From: Orlajensenia stereocauli
Lineage (GTDB): Bacteria; Actinomycetota; Actinomycetes; Actinomycetales; Microbacteriaceae
Length of the DNA: 64,000 nucleotides
Reading direction: 5' to 3' (one strand)
NCBI RefSeq assembly: GCF_039548895.1
Contig: NZ_JBCLVG010000002.1
The position numbers and the translations under genes are program-made. Of the stretch, positions 48,369 through 57,072 are shown piece by piece; positions within the stretch are counted from its first letter, which is position 1; each line of letters starts with the position of its first letter. The notes beneath the pieces were generated by a model. That model worked only from the letters and a program-made list of their open reading frames with translations. It made no database searches and was not told the DNA's origin.

Positions 48369-49223
48369 TCAGCCGGCGAACGGCACGACCGCCTGGCCCA
48401 CGACTCCGGGCTGCAGGGAGAACAGGGACCCGGCTTCAGGCTCATCGTCCGGCGAAAAGCCCTGGCGTGACGTGGTGATGTAGAGCGTGCGCAAGTCGGA
48501 TCCGCCGAAGGTGCAGGCGCTCACCTGTGACACCGGCAGGTCGACGATCGCACCGAGCGAGCCGTCGGGCTCGTAGGCGTGCACGGCCGAGCCTGCCCAG
48601 AGTGCGACCCAGACCCGGCCATCAGCGTCGACGGTCAAGCCGTCGGGGTGGCCCGTGGCTTGGTCGATCGTGACGAACGGGCGTCGATCCCGCAGCGCGC
48701 CCTCGACGTTGTCGAAGACGTCGATGCGCCCGGTCGGGGTGTCCGCGTAGTAGCAGAGCGAGCCGTCGGGCGAGAAGGCGATGCCGTTCGAGATCGTCAC
48801 GGAGTCGAGCACGACGGATGCCGCCAGGTCGGTGTCGACACTGTAGAGCTTGGCGGTTCCGGTCTCCTCGGCGTACGACATGGAGCCGGCGTAGAGACGG
48901 CCGCTCGGGTCGGTCGTGCCGTCGTTCATGCGGACGCCCGGGTCCGTCCAGAGTTCGACGGTGCGAGTGGGAGCGGCATCCGGAGCATCGCTCAGACCCA
49001 GGCCGCGCTCGGTGGCGACGATGTAGCCACCGTTCGCTCTGGGACGCACGAAGCCGGCGATCGGGCTGCCGATGTCGAGGCGCCGCACCGTCCTGCCATC
49101 GGCCTCGAGGGTGAGCAGCTCGCCCTCCGTCAGGTCGACGAAGCGCAGGCCACCCCACGACTCGCTCCAGACCGGACCCTCACCGTGGTGGGAGACGGGT
49201 CCGGTGATGTTGGCGGCGCGCAT
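48369..49223 (-). CDS. SMP-30/gluconolactonase/LRE family protein
   Basis: 284 aa six-bladed beta-propeller. Metal-site features visible are GEGPVWSE (Glu near residue 18), RMNDGTTDPSGRLYAG (Asn), ISNGIAFSPDG (Asn) and HPDGLTVDADGRVWVA (Asp). These enzymes hydrolyse sugar lactones with Ca or Zn. Same strand as, and 57 nt after, the HAD phosphatase gene, so the two may be co-transcribed. Substrate unknown; a sugar aldonolactone is most likely. Confidence 0.9.
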   Translation of the reverse strand: MRAANITGPVSHHGEGPVWSESWGGLRFVDLTEGELLTLEADGRTVRRLDIGSPIAGFVRPRANGGYIVATERGLGLSDAPDAAPTRTVELWTDPGVRMNDGTTDPSGRLYAGSMSYAEETGTAKLYSVDTDLAASVVLDSVTISNGIAFSPDGSLCYYADTPTGRIDVFDNVEGALRDRRPFVTIDQATGHPDGLTVDADGRVWVALWAGSAVHAYEPDGSLGAIVDLPVSQVSACTFGGSDLRTLYITTSRQGFSPDDEPEAGSLFSLQPGVVGQAVVPFAG

Positions 49224-49280
49224 GCTGGGCCCTTCGTCGGCGGGAGGCGGGTGCTGCTCGTGGCTCCGGAACTCCGGAGG

Positions 49281-49970
49281 TCAGGCGAGCAGCTGCTTGG
49301 CGAGCTGGTCGGCCGAGTAGACCGTTCCGATGGCGTCGACCGCCTCGGCGGGGGAGCCGTAACCCCACTCGACCATGATGGTCGGGATGCCGTGCGCGGC
49401 AGCGCCGAGGGCGTCGTGCGACCTGTCGCCGACCATGACGGTGCGGCTGGTGTCGATGCCGAGATCCTGCAGGCGACGCATGGCCTCGGCGATGACGTCG
49501 GCCTTCTCGCTGCGCGACTCGTCCTCCGTCGCACCCGTGATCACGGTGAAGTACCGGGCGAGGTCGAAGTGCTCGAGCACGATGGTCGCGATGGTCTCGG
49601 GCTTGCTCGTCGCGAGGGCCAGCGGGATGCCGGCCTTGTGCAGGCGCTCGAGCAGGCCGGCGACGCCGGGGAAGACCGCAGTCTCGACTGCAGTCGTGTT
49701 GTAGTCGGCGCGGTAGAGGTCGAGGGCGTGGCGCGCCTCGGGCTCGGTCATGCCGGCGCGCTCCATGAAGCTCTCCAACAGGGGCGGGCCCACGTAGGAG
49801 AGGAGGCCTGCGGCGTCGGGAACGGGCAGCCCGAGCGCGACCAAGGTGCGCTCGAGGGCGGCCGTGATGCCGGGGGCGGAGTCGACGATGGTGCCGTCGA
49901 GGTCGAAGAGGACGGTGGTCCACGCGCGGGTGACCGTGGTGGGGATGCTGAGGGTGTCGGTGGTGCTCAC
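49281..49970 (-). CDS. HAD-superfamily hydrolase, phosphoglycolate-phosphatase-like
   Basis: 229 aa from GTG 49970 (VSTTDTL). Motif I FDLDGTIVDSAPGITAALERTL supplies the nucleophile Asp, motif II is LATSKPE, and motifs III/IV are seen in SEKADV and MVGDRSHDALGA. The cap domain (YVGPPLLESFMERAGM) is of the C1 helical type, as in Gph. It would dephosphorylate small phospho-metabolites such as 2-phosphoglycolate. It is followed by the SMP-30 gene. Confidence 0.9.
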   Translation of the reverse strand: MSTTDTLSIPTTVTRAWTTVLFDLDGTIVDSAPGITAALERTLVALGLPVPDAAGLLSYVGPPLLESFMERAGMTEPEARHALDLYRADYNTTAVETAVFPGVAGLLERLHKAGIPLALATSKPETIATIVLEHFDLARYFTVITGATEDESRSEKADVIAEAMRRLQDLGIDTSRTVMVGDRSHDALGAAAHGIPTIMVEWGYGSPAEAVDAIGTVYSADQLAKQLLA

Positions 49971-50005
49971 GCTGAAATAGTAAGGGAGCAAGGTGAGCAG
50001 AGCCG

Positions 50006-50028
50006 GAACGCGCGCTGTGCGCGCGTTC
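50006..50028. terminator. Hairpin between nucS and the HAD gene
   Basis: GAACGCGCGC-TGT-GCGCGCGTTC: perfect 10-bp stem with a 3-nt loop, 60 nt past the nucS stop and upstream of the HAD gene on the same strand. It probably terminates the minus-strand transcript. Confidence 0.6.
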
Positions 50029-50087
50029 AGCTGGCGTTCAGCTCGCCCACAGGATTGCGCCCGGTCGACGGTGCGCCGACCGGGTGG

Positions 50088-50783
50088 TCAGAACAGGCGT
50101 TCGTCGGCGTTGTCGATGCCGCGCATGGCGTCGTAGTCGAGAACGAGGCACCGGATGCCGCGATCCTCGGCGAGCGTGCGCGCCTGCGGCTTGATCTCCT
50201 GCGCCGCGAACACCCCCTGCACTGGGGCCAGCCGCGGGTCGCGGTTCATGAGCTCGAGGTAGCGGGTGAGCTGCTCGACCCCGTCGATGTCGCCGCGCCT
50301 CTTGAGTTCGACCGCGACGGACCTGCCGGCGGCATCCGTCGCCAGGATGTCGACAGGACCGATGGCCGTCATGTACTCACGGCGCACGAGGCGGTGGCCT
50401 TCGCCCAGAAGCTCGATCTGCTCGGCGAGCAGCTTCTGCAGGTGGGCTTCGACGCCGTCCTTCTGCAGGCCGGGGTCGATGCCGAGCTCGTGAGCTGAGT
50501 CGTGCAGCACCTCGTGGATCGAGACGATGAGCAGGTCGGCGGTCTTGCCCTGCGTCACTGTCCAGAGCTCGGTGATGCCGAACTCGCGCTGTTCATCACT
50601 CGGCTCGCTCATGGCGATGGTGCACGGCGGGCTCATCCAGTTGAGCGGCTTGTAGCTGCCGCCGTCGGAATGGACCAGCAGGCTGCCGTCGGCCTTCAGC
50701 ATGAGCAGGCGCGTGGCCAGGGGCAGGTGCGCGCTCAGGCGTCCCGCGTAGTCGACGGAACACTTCGCAATGACAAGACGCAC
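50088..50783 (-). CDS. nucS: Mismatch-specific endonuclease NucS (EndoMS)
   Basis: 231 aa, the family length. An N-terminal DNA-binding/dimer domain (MRLVIAKCSVDYAGRL, the actinobacterial NucS opening) is followed by a RecB-like nuclease domain with D145 (GPVDIL), E159 and K161 (VAVELKRRG). NucS cuts both strands at mismatches and replaces MutS/MutL repair in most Actinobacteria. The extreme C-terminus, DERLF, resembles the clamp-binding tail through which corynebacterial EndoMS contacts the beta clamp. It lies 9 nt downstream of the MFS stop on the same strand. Confidence 0.96.
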   Translation of the reverse strand: MRLVIAKCSVDYAGRLSAHLPLATRLLMLKADGSLLVHSDGGSYKPLNWMSPPCTIAMSEPSDEQREFGITELWTVTQGKTADLLIVSIHEVLHDSAHELGIDPGLQKDGVEAHLQKLLAEQIELLGEGHRLVRREYMTAIGPVDILATDAAGRSVAVELKRRGDIDGVEQLTRYLELMNRDPRLAPVQGVFAAQEIKPQARTLAEDRGIRCLVLDYDAMRGIDNADERLF

Positions 50784-50792
50784 CGGATGAGT

Positions 50793-52055
50793 CTAGGCGG
50801 CGGGCGCGCTGACCTTCGTGCGCTCCCTGGCAGAGGGAGCCGCGAGGCCCGCGAGGACCATGAGCACCAACAGCACGAGAAGCGCGTTCAGGATGCCGAA
50901 GTGCTGGCCGAGGAATCCGAGAAGCGGCGGGCCGGCGAGGAACGCGCAGTAGCCGATGATGGCGACGGCGCTCACTCGGGCCGCAGCCGCCTCGTCGTCA
51001 TCGACGTCTGCCGCTGCCGACATGCCGACCGGGAAGCCGAGGGCGCAACCGAAGCCCCAGAGAACGACGCCGGTGAGCAGCATCCAGGTCTCGGTGCCGT
51101 AGATGAAGGCGAGCAGGCCGAGCACGCCCAGGGCGGCGCAGACGCGCAGCACCGGGACGCGTCCGAACCTGTCCAGCACGGGTCCGCCGATGACGCGGCT
51201 CACGGTCATGGCGGTCACGAACAGACCGAACACGAGCGCGCCCGTGGTGTTGTCGTAGCCGTGCCCATCGACGGTGGCGAGGGCGAGCCAGTCGTTGGCG
51301 CTGCCCTCGGCGAACGACATCCCGAGCATGATCACGCCGATGAGGATGAGACGGACGTCGCTCCACGCCGCCAGCGAGTGGCGCATGCGCTCGCGCCACG
51401 GCTCGCGCGGCTGCCCGGCGCGGGAGTCGCCGGCCGACTCGCGAATGGGGATGAAGCGGATCGTCCACAGGGCGGCTCCGATGATGAGAGCGGCGATCAC
51501 GAGAAGGTGCAGCGCAACGGGCACCGCGAGGCCGGAGGCGAGGGCGCCGATGCCGGCTCCGGCCATGGTGCCGAAGCTGAAGAAGGCGTGCATGAGCGGC
51601 ATGAGGGTGCGACCGTTCTCGCGCTCGGCGAGAGCTCCCTCGACGTTCATCATCACGTCGCAGGCGCCGTTGCCGAAGCCGAACATGGCCATGCCGAGGA
51701 AGATGACCGCCGGCGCGGCCAGCACCGTGCTGCCGAGTCCGACGACGACGACGCCGATGGCCACGAGGAAGAGTGCAGCGACCATGCCGCGACGCGCTCC
51801 GATGCGGGCGAGGACCCAGGGGGCGGCGATGAGGCCGAGCACTGATCCGGCGGACATGCCGAAGATCACGAGGCCGATTCCGCCCAGAGAGAGCCCGGTG
51901 TCGTCGCGCACAGCCGGGATGCGGGCGACCCAGCTGGCGATCGAGAGGCCGCTCAGGAAGAAGATGGCGAAGACGGCGTTGCGCCAGGCGAGCAGTTCCC
52001 GGCGCGAGCGCACGGGGGAGTCGATCTTGCTGTCAGGGGGAGTGGTCTGCGACAT
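50793..52055 (-). CDS. MFS transporter (FucP/YbjJ-like 12-TM)
   Basis: 420 aa from ATG 52055 (MSQTTPP; AGGA seven nt upstream). ATG 52106 would add 17 Pro-rich residues and leave almost no leader after the operator. Twelve helices, motif A-like WVLARIGARRGM after helix 2 and a conserved helix 1 LSGLSIASWVARIPAVRD, a pattern of YbjJ-type sugar or metabolite porters. Divergent from a LacI-family gene with a double palindrome between, so probably induced by the carbohydrate sensed by that regulator. nucS lies directly downstream. Confidence 0.88.
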   Translation of the reverse strand: MSQTTPPDSKIDSPVRSRRELLAWRNAVFAIFFLSGLSIASWVARIPAVRDDTGLSLGGIGLVIFGMSAGSVLGLIAAPWVLARIGARRGMVAALFLVAIGVVVVGLGSTVLAAPAVIFLGMAMFGFGNGACDVMMNVEGALAERENGRTLMPLMHAFFSFGTMAGAGIGALASGLAVPVALHLLVIAALIIGAALWTIRFIPIRESAGDSRAGQPREPWRERMRHSLAAWSDVRLILIGVIMLGMSFAEGSANDWLALATVDGHGYDNTTGALVFGLFVTAMTVSRVIGGPVLDRFGRVPVLRVCAALGVLGLLAFIYGTETWMLLTGVVLWGFGCALGFPVGMSAAADVDDDEAAAARVSAVAIIGYCAFLAGPPLLGFLGQHFGILNALLVLLVLMVLAGLAAPSARERTKVSAPAA

Positions 52056-52115
52056 CGGAGGATCCTGTGCTGGGGCCCGGGTGGGTGGAACGGGCGGAAC
52101 TGTCATTCTGACGTA

Positions 52116-52143
52116 TCGAATCGATTCGATCGAATCGATTCGA
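52116..52143. promoter_or_regulatory. 28-bp operator made of two abutting copies of a 14-bp palindrome
   Basis: TCGAATCGATTCGA occurs at 52116-52129 and again at 52130-52143; each copy and the whole 28-mer are perfect palindromes. It lies between the divergent MFS and LacI genes. CGAATCGATTCG-type cores fit LacI-family sites, so the adjacent LacI protein probably binds cooperatively here and represses both genes. Confidence 0.75.
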
Positions 52144-52204
52144 CTAAACTACCGACCACGACGCGCCGCGGTCAAGCCGGCGCACCCTTGCTGAGAGGAA
52201 CTCC

Positions 52205-53266
52205 GTGGACGGCGACACCATCACGCGCCCCACCCTGTCCGACGTGGCTGCGCGGGCCGGATGCTCCCCCTCGACGGCATCACTCGCCTTCAGCGGCACC
52301 GGACCGGTGTCGGACGCCACGCGCGAGAAGGTGCTCGCCGCGGCGAAGGAGCTGCACTACGCCGGGCCCGATCCCCGCGCCCGCTCGCTTCGACGCGGAC
52401 GCAGCGGCATCGTCGGCGTCGTCATCGACGACCGCGTGAGCGAGGCCTTCCGCGACCCCGTGAACATCGCCATGCTCGACGGCGTCTCCGAGGCGATCGG
52501 CGAGATCGACGCCGCCCTGCTGCTGCTCACCGCCGGTGCAGGCAGCGACAAGCCCGTCAGCCTCGAGACTGCTCCCCTCGATGCCGTGGTGCTCTTCGGA
52601 TGCAGCACGACGCTCGAGCGCTCGATCTCCATGCTCACCCAGCGCGGCATCCCCGCGGTCGTCATCGAGGGCGACGCCGGTGAGAACGTTCCCGAGATCG
52701 CGCTCGACAACCGCGAGGCGACGCGCATCGGCGCCGAGCACCTGCGCGAGCTCGGTCACGAGCGCGTCGGCATCGTCGTGCTTCCACTCGCCCCCGACCG
52801 TGCGCGCGGTGCGCTCACGGAGGAGCGGGCCGCGAGCTCGGCCGTCGCCACCGCGACGGAGCGCCTGGCCGGGGCGCGCGACGTGTTCCCCGACGCCGCC
52901 GGAGTCGTCGCATCCGGCAGCTATCTCGACGAGGGGCTCATCGCCGGTCGCGAGCTGCTGACGGCGACCCCACGACCGACCGCGATCATCGCCCAGAGCG
53001 ACCTGCTCGCCGCCGGCGTCATCCGTGCCGCAGAGGAGCTCGGCCTGCACGTACCGGAGGACCTCAGCGTCGTCGGCTTCGACGGCGTGCGCGTCGACGG
53101 CCTCGACTACGACCTCACGACCCTGGTGCAGCCCTCGCAGGCGAAAGGTCGGGCGGCCGGCGAGGCGATCGTGCGCATGTTGGCCGGCGAGCATCCGACC
53201 TCGGTCACCTTCACGAGCACCTTCCACCGCGGTGCGACGACGGCGCCGCCGCGCGTGGCCGACTGA
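52205..53266 (+). CDS. LacI-family transcriptional regulator
   Basis: 353 aa, GTG start with GAGAGGA upstream. HTH TLSDVAARAGCSPSTASLAFSG and hinge region (GPDPRARSLRRGRSG) are followed by a two-lobe sensor domain. The sensor ends with PEDLSVVGFDGVRVDGLDYDLTTLVQPSQAKGRAAGEAIVRML, a pattern frequent in LacI regulators acting on sugar transporters. The probable operator is the 28-bp double palindrome at 52116. The paired MFS gene is the obvious target. Confidence 0.93.
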   Translation: MDGDTITRPTLSDVAARAGCSPSTASLAFSGTGPVSDATREKVLAAAKELHYAGPDPRARSLRRGRSGIVGVVIDDRVSEAFRDPVNIAMLDGVSEAIGEIDAALLLLTAGAGSDKPVSLETAPLDAVVLFGCSTTLERSISMLTQRGIPAVVIEGDAGENVPEIALDNREATRIGAEHLRELGHERVGIVVLPLAPDRARGALTEERAASSAVATATERLAGARDVFPDAAGVVASGSYLDEGLIAGRELLTATPRPTAIIAQSDLLAAGVIRAAEELGLHVPEDLSVVGFDGVRVDGLDYDLTTLVQPSQAKGRAAGEAIVRMLAGEHPTSVTFTSTFHRGATTAPPRVAD

Positions 53267-53272
53267 ACGCTG

Positions 53273-53329
53273 CGCCATTCCGTGGGGGTCTGCGCCCCAT
53301 CAGCTGGCGCACGCGCCCACGAAATGGCG
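53273..53329. terminator. Nested hairpin after the LacI gene
   Basis: CGCCATTCCGTGGG (53273-53286) pairs with CCCACGAAATGGCG (53316-53329), 13 of 14, enclosing a smaller TGCGCC/GGCGCA stem. It starts 6 nt past the lacI stop and probably terminates that transcript. Confidence 0.6.
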
Positions 53330-53405
53330 TGAGGGCGATGCAGACGGCTGAGCGTGACGAGCGCTGGCCTGAGCGCGGCCCAGCCCCGGTGAGTAGCGTG
53401 GGGTG

Positions 53406-54641
53406 ATGGCCTTGACGCTCGACGAGTTGTACCGCGACCTGCACTCCCACCCCGAACTCTCGTTCTCCGAGCATCGCACCGCAGCGATCGTGGCCCAACG
53501 GATGCATGATGCCGGCCTCGAGGTGCACACCGGCATCGCGCAGACCGGCGTGGTGGCCGTGCTCGCCAACGGCGTGGGCGCGTCGGTGCTGCTGCGGGCC
53601 GACATGGACGCGCTGCCCGTGCACGAGGACACCGGACTGCCCTATGCGTCGGTCGCCCGCGGTGTCGACCCCGACGGAGCCGACGTTCCCGTCATGCACG
53701 CCTGCGGTCACGACATGCACACCACCTGCCTCGTCGGCGCGGTCGAGCACCTCGTCGCAACCCGTTCTGAGTGGTCGGGCACCCTCATCGCCGTCTTCCA
53801 ACCCGCCGAGGAGCGCGAGGGCGGGGCGCAGGCCATGATCGCCGACGGCCTCTTCGACCGCATACCCCAGCCGGACGTTGTGCTGGGCCAGCACCTCAAT
53901 CCGCTTCCGGCCGGAACCATCGGCGTGCACCCCGGCACCTTCATGGCTGCCGTCAACACGCTGCACGTGAAGATGTTCGGTCGCGGCGGGCACGGGTCGC
54001 GGCCGCAGAAGACCATCGACCCCGTCGTGATGGCGGCGGCGACGGTCATGCGGCTCCAGACCGTGGTAGCCCGCGAGGTCGCACCGTTCGACACCGCCGT
54101 CGTCACCGTCGGCACCTTGCACGCGGGACTCAAGAACAACATCATCCCGGCCGAGGCGACCATGGGGCTCAGCATCCGGAGCTTCGACTCCGCCGTGGGC
54201 GCCCGCCTCGACGCCTCGGTGCGCCGCATCATCCGCGCCGAGGCCGAGGCGTCCGGTGCGCCGCGCGAGCCCGAGTTCACCAGCGGCGAGGTCTACCCGG
54301 TGACGGTGAACGACCCCGAGGCCTCTCGAAGGGTGACGGATGCCCTGGGCCGCCGTTTCGGAGCGGACAGGGTGATCGACCCGGGCGTACTCATGGGCAG
54401 CGAAGACGTCGGCATGCTGGCGACGGCCGCTGGCGTGCCGCTGGTCTACTGGCTTCTCGGCTGCGTCGACCCCGATGCCTATGCGGCGGCCGCTGCAGCC
54501 GACAGGCTCGACATCGACATCCCCTCGAATCACTCCGCGCAGTTCGCGCCGGTGATCGAGCCGACGCTGACGATGGGCGTCGAGGCCTTGGCGGCTGCGG
54601 CGCGGGAGTGGTTCACCGCAGCTGACGCGCCCGTCCGCTGA
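53406..54641 (+). CDS. M20-family amidohydrolase (hippurate-hydrolase-like)
   Basis: 411 aa from ATG 53406 (GTG 53403 also in frame). Motifs: DLHSHPELSFSEHRTA, LLRADMDALPVHEDTGLPYAS, the metal-binding HACGHDMH near residue 98, QPAEEREGGAQAMI with the general-base Glu pair, and QHLNPLPAGTIG. The dimerisation insert contains FGRGGHGSRPQKTIDPV. M20D enzymes cleave N-acyl amino acids or indole-acetyl conjugates. No signal peptide. Convergent with the MATE gene, 9 nt apart. Confidence 0.92.
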   Translation: MALTLDELYRDLHSHPELSFSEHRTAAIVAQRMHDAGLEVHTGIAQTGVVAVLANGVGASVLLRADMDALPVHEDTGLPYASVARGVDPDGADVPVMHACGHDMHTTCLVGAVEHLVATRSEWSGTLIAVFQPAEEREGGAQAMIADGLFDRIPQPDVVLGQHLNPLPAGTIGVHPGTFMAAVNTLHVKMFGRGGHGSRPQKTIDPVVMAAATVMRLQTVVAREVAPFDTAVVTVGTLHAGLKNNIIPAEATMGLSIRSFDSAVGARLDASVRRIIRAEAEASGAPREPEFTSGEVYPVTVNDPEASRRVTDALGRRFGADRVIDPGVLMGSEDVGMLATAAGVPLVYWLLGCVDPDAYAAAAAADRLDIDIPSNHSAQFAPVIEPTLTMGVEALAAAAREWFTAADAPVR

Positions 54642-54650
54642 TGACCGGGA

Positions 54651-55985
54651 TCACCGCACCGCCCCCGTCACCATCCATTGCGTGCCCCGTGCCCGCAGCC
54701 CGAGCGTCACAGCTCGCGCCCCCAGGTACCCGAACGTGAACGACGCCATGAGCAGCGCCAGGCCCACCGCATCGTGCGGAGCCCAGGCGCCGACGGCGAT
54801 CACCAGCGGCACGAAGACCACGAGGTTCAGGATGCCGGTGAGCGCCAGGTATCTCGCATCGCCGGCGCCGATCAGCACGCCGTCGAGTACGAACACGTAG
54901 CCGCAGAGCGGCACCGAGATGCCGAGCACGACGAGGGTGGGCGGCAGCAGTCCGATGACGTCGGACGAACTCGTGAAGGCTGGGGCGATCACCCACGACA
55001 GGGCGACGAGTGCCAGCCCGAGCAGAGCCCCTCCACCGACACCCCACTGCAGGCAGCGATCGAGCACGGCCTGCACGAGGGGCACGTCGTCGCCGCCGAG
55101 CGCCTTGCCGATGAGCGCCTGCGCGGCGATCGCCAGCGCGTCGAGGGCGAAGGCGACCGTGGAGTACAGCGTCATGGCGATCTGGAAGCCGGCCAGCTCC
55201 GAGGTGCCGAGCCCCGTGGCCACGATCACCGCGAGCAGCATGGCGATGCGTAGGCTCAGCGTGCGCAGGAACAGCCAGCCGCCCGAGGTGATGCCGCCGA
55301 GCACTCCGGCGCGATGCGGCATCCGTCGGGCCCCGACGCGTGATGCGTGTCGTCCGACGACCGCGACGTAGACACCCACCATCGCCCATTGCGCGATCAC
55401 CGTGCCGATCGCCGACCCGGCGATGCCCAGCCCGGCGCCGTAGATGAGCACGAAGTTGAGCACGATGTTCGCGGCGAAGCCGATGCCGGCGACGACCAGC
55501 GGCGTGCGGGTGTCCTGCAGGCCGCGCAGCAGGCCCGTCGCCGCGAAGACGAGGAGCATGGCCGGAAGGCCGAGCATGGAGATCGTGAGATAGACGGATG
55601 CCTCGGCTGTGACATCCGCCGAAGCACCGAAGGCGCCCGCGAGCGCCGGCGCGGTGAACCAGCCGGCGACGGCGAGCACGAGGCCGAGGCCCAGCGCGAT
55701 CCACAGTCCGTCGATGCCGGCCTCGACGGCGCCGCGCTCGTCGCCAGCTCCGAGACGGCGGCCGACGGCAGGCGTCGTGGCATAGGCGAGGAACACCATG
55801 AGGCCGATGATCGTCTGCAGCACGATGCTCGCGATGCCGAGGCCCGCGAGGGAGACCTCGCCGAGGTGACCGACCATGGCGGAGTCGGCGAGCAGGAACA
55901 GCGGCTCGGCGATGAGGGCGCCGAGGGCCGGAACGGCGAGCCGCAGGATCTCGCGGTCGACGGGGCGGCGGGTGAGGATGCTCAT
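54651..55985 (-). CDS. MATE-family efflux transporter (DinF subfamily)
   Basis: 444 aa, twelve predicted helices in two halves. N-terminal REILRLAVPALGALIAEPLFLLADSAMVGHLGEVSLAGLGIA is the DinF-like opening. MATE proteins exchange cations for drugs or metabolites; DinF members are linked to oxidative-stress or bile tolerance in some bacteria. The start ATG 55985 faces the ABC exporter operon across a 118-nt divergent gap containing one copy of the dispersed element and the IR at 56077. Confidence 0.92.
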   Translation of the reverse strand: MSILTRRPVDREILRLAVPALGALIAEPLFLLADSAMVGHLGEVSLAGLGIASIVLQTIIGLMVFLAYATTPAVGRRLGAGDERGAVEAGIDGLWIALGLGLVLAVAGWFTAPALAGAFGASADVTAEASVYLTISMLGLPAMLLVFAATGLLRGLQDTRTPLVVAGIGFAANIVLNFVLIYGAGLGIAGSAIGTVIAQWAMVGVYVAVVGRHASRVGARRMPHRAGVLGGITSGGWLFLRTLSLRIAMLLAVIVATGLGTSELAGFQIAMTLYSTVAFALDALAIAAQALIGKALGGDDVPLVQAVLDRCLQWGVGGGALLGLALVALSWVIAPAFTSSSDVIGLLPPTLVVLGISVPLCGYVFVLDGVLIGAGDARYLALTGILNLVVFVPLVIAVGAWAPHDAVGLALLMASFTFGYLGARAVTLGLRARGTQWMVTGAVR

Positions 55986-56022
55986 CGTGTTCGAGTCTGG
56001 CAGCAGTGGCGCTCGCCTGTCC

Positions 56023-56037
56023 CCGCTCGCTGAGGCC
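56023..56037 (-). repeat. Inverted copy of the dispersed element core
   Basis: CCGCTCGCTGAGGCC is the exact reverse complement of GGCCTCAGCGAGCGG at 34841-34855. It is followed by CGCGCTAGCGCG, a small palindrome. Confidence 0.55.
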
Positions 56038-56076
56038 CGCGCTAGCGCGTGGAGCGTGAGCAATCCGTTAGGAAGA

Positions 56077-56092
56077 TTCACAAAATTGTGAA
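56077..56092. promoter_or_regulatory. Inverted repeat before the ABC exporter operon
   Basis: TTCACAA-AA-TTGTGAA, perfect 7-bp arms, ends just before the RBS AGAGG and 12 nt upstream of the GTG start. It is likely the operator of a repressor, with the MarR-like protein encoded at 58778 the best candidate. Confidence 0.55.
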
Positions 56093-56103
56093 AGAGGCGT
56101 AGC

Positions 56104-57072
56104 GTGTCGCACATGAACACCGTTGTCGACATCACCGGCCTGCGCAAGACCTTCGGCCGTGTCACAGCTCTCGACGGACTCGACCTCAACGTCGCCGCCG
56201 GCGAGGTGCACGGCTTCCTCGGTCCCAACGGCGCTGGGAAGTCCACCACCATCCGCATCCTGCTCGGCCTCATGCGCTCCTCGGGAGGCACCGCGACCAT
56301 CTTCGGCCGTGACCCCTGGACCGACGCCGTGGCCCTGCACCGCCGCATCGCCTACGTGCCCGGCGACGTCAGCCTCTGGCCGGGGCTCAGCGGAGGCGAG
56401 GCCATCGACCTCATCACGCGCCTCCGCGGTAGGGCGCGCGACCGGAAGGCCTACGCCGACCGTCGCGCCCACCTCTCCGAGGTCTTCCAGTTCGATCCGA
56501 CGAAGAAGGGTCGCACCTACTCCAAGGGCAATCGGCAGAAGGTCGCGCTGATCGCGGCGCTTGCCACGCCCGCCGACCTCTACATCTTCGACGAGCCCAC
56601 CTCCGGCCTCGATCCGCTGATGGAGGCGGTCTTCCGAGACGAGGTCGCCGCCGTCCTCGGCGAGGGAGCGACGGTGCTGCTGTCGAGTCACATCCTCAGC
56701 GAGGTCGAGCACCTCTGCGATCGGGTCAGCATCATCCGCGCCGGCCGCACGGTCGAGACGGGCACCCTCGCTGAGCTCCGCCACCTCACCCGCACCGAGG
56801 TGTCGTTCGCCAGCGCCGGACAGGATGCCAGCGCCTTCGCCGGCATCCCGGGCGCCCACGATCTCGTGGTCGACGGCGCCCGCGTCAAGTTCACCGCGGA
56901 CTCCGATGCGCTCGGTCCCGTGCTCGAGGCCCTCGCCGCCCGGAGCGTCGGCGGTCTCACGATCAACCCGCCCAGCCTCGAGGAGCTGTTCCTGCGGCAC
57001 TACCACGACGACATCGCGACGGATGCGGCGACGGCAGCGGCTGCGGGAACGGATGCCGGAGCGCTGCGATGA
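56104..57072 (+). CDS. ABC transporter ATP-binding protein (polyketide/tetronasin-exporter type)
   Basis: 322 aa from GTG 56104, six nt after AGAGG; ATG 56113 is an alternative. Walker A GPNGAGKST, Walker B LYIFDEPTSGLDPLM, H-loop LLSSHILSEVEHLC. The signature reads YSKGNRQKVALI rather than LSGGQ, as in antibiotic-exporter ATPases of Actinobacteria. Its stop overlaps the permease ATG by four nt. It powers the exporter; substrate unknown, a hydrophobic antibiotic being the usual assignment. Confidence 0.93.
   Translation: MSHMNTVVDITGLRKTFGRVTALDGLDLNVAAGEVHGFLGPNGAGKSTTIRILLGLMRSSGGTATIFGRDPWTDAVALHRRIAYVPGDVSLWPGLSGGEAIDLITRLRGRARDRKAYADRRAHLSEVFQFDPTKKGRTYSKGNRQKVALIAALATPADLYIFDEPTSGLDPLMEAVFRDEVAAVLGEGATVLLSSHILSEVEHLCDRVSIIRAGRTVETGTLAELRHLTRTEVSFASAGQDASAFAGIPGAHDLVVDGARVKFTADSDALGPVLEALAARSVGGLTINPPSLEELFLRHYHDDIATDAATAAAAGTDAGALR

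Noticed and set aside
48579..50498. 639-codon plus-strand ORF opposite the SMP-30, HAD and NucS genes
   Set aside because: Runs over three well-supported minus-strand genes and has no recognisable motif.
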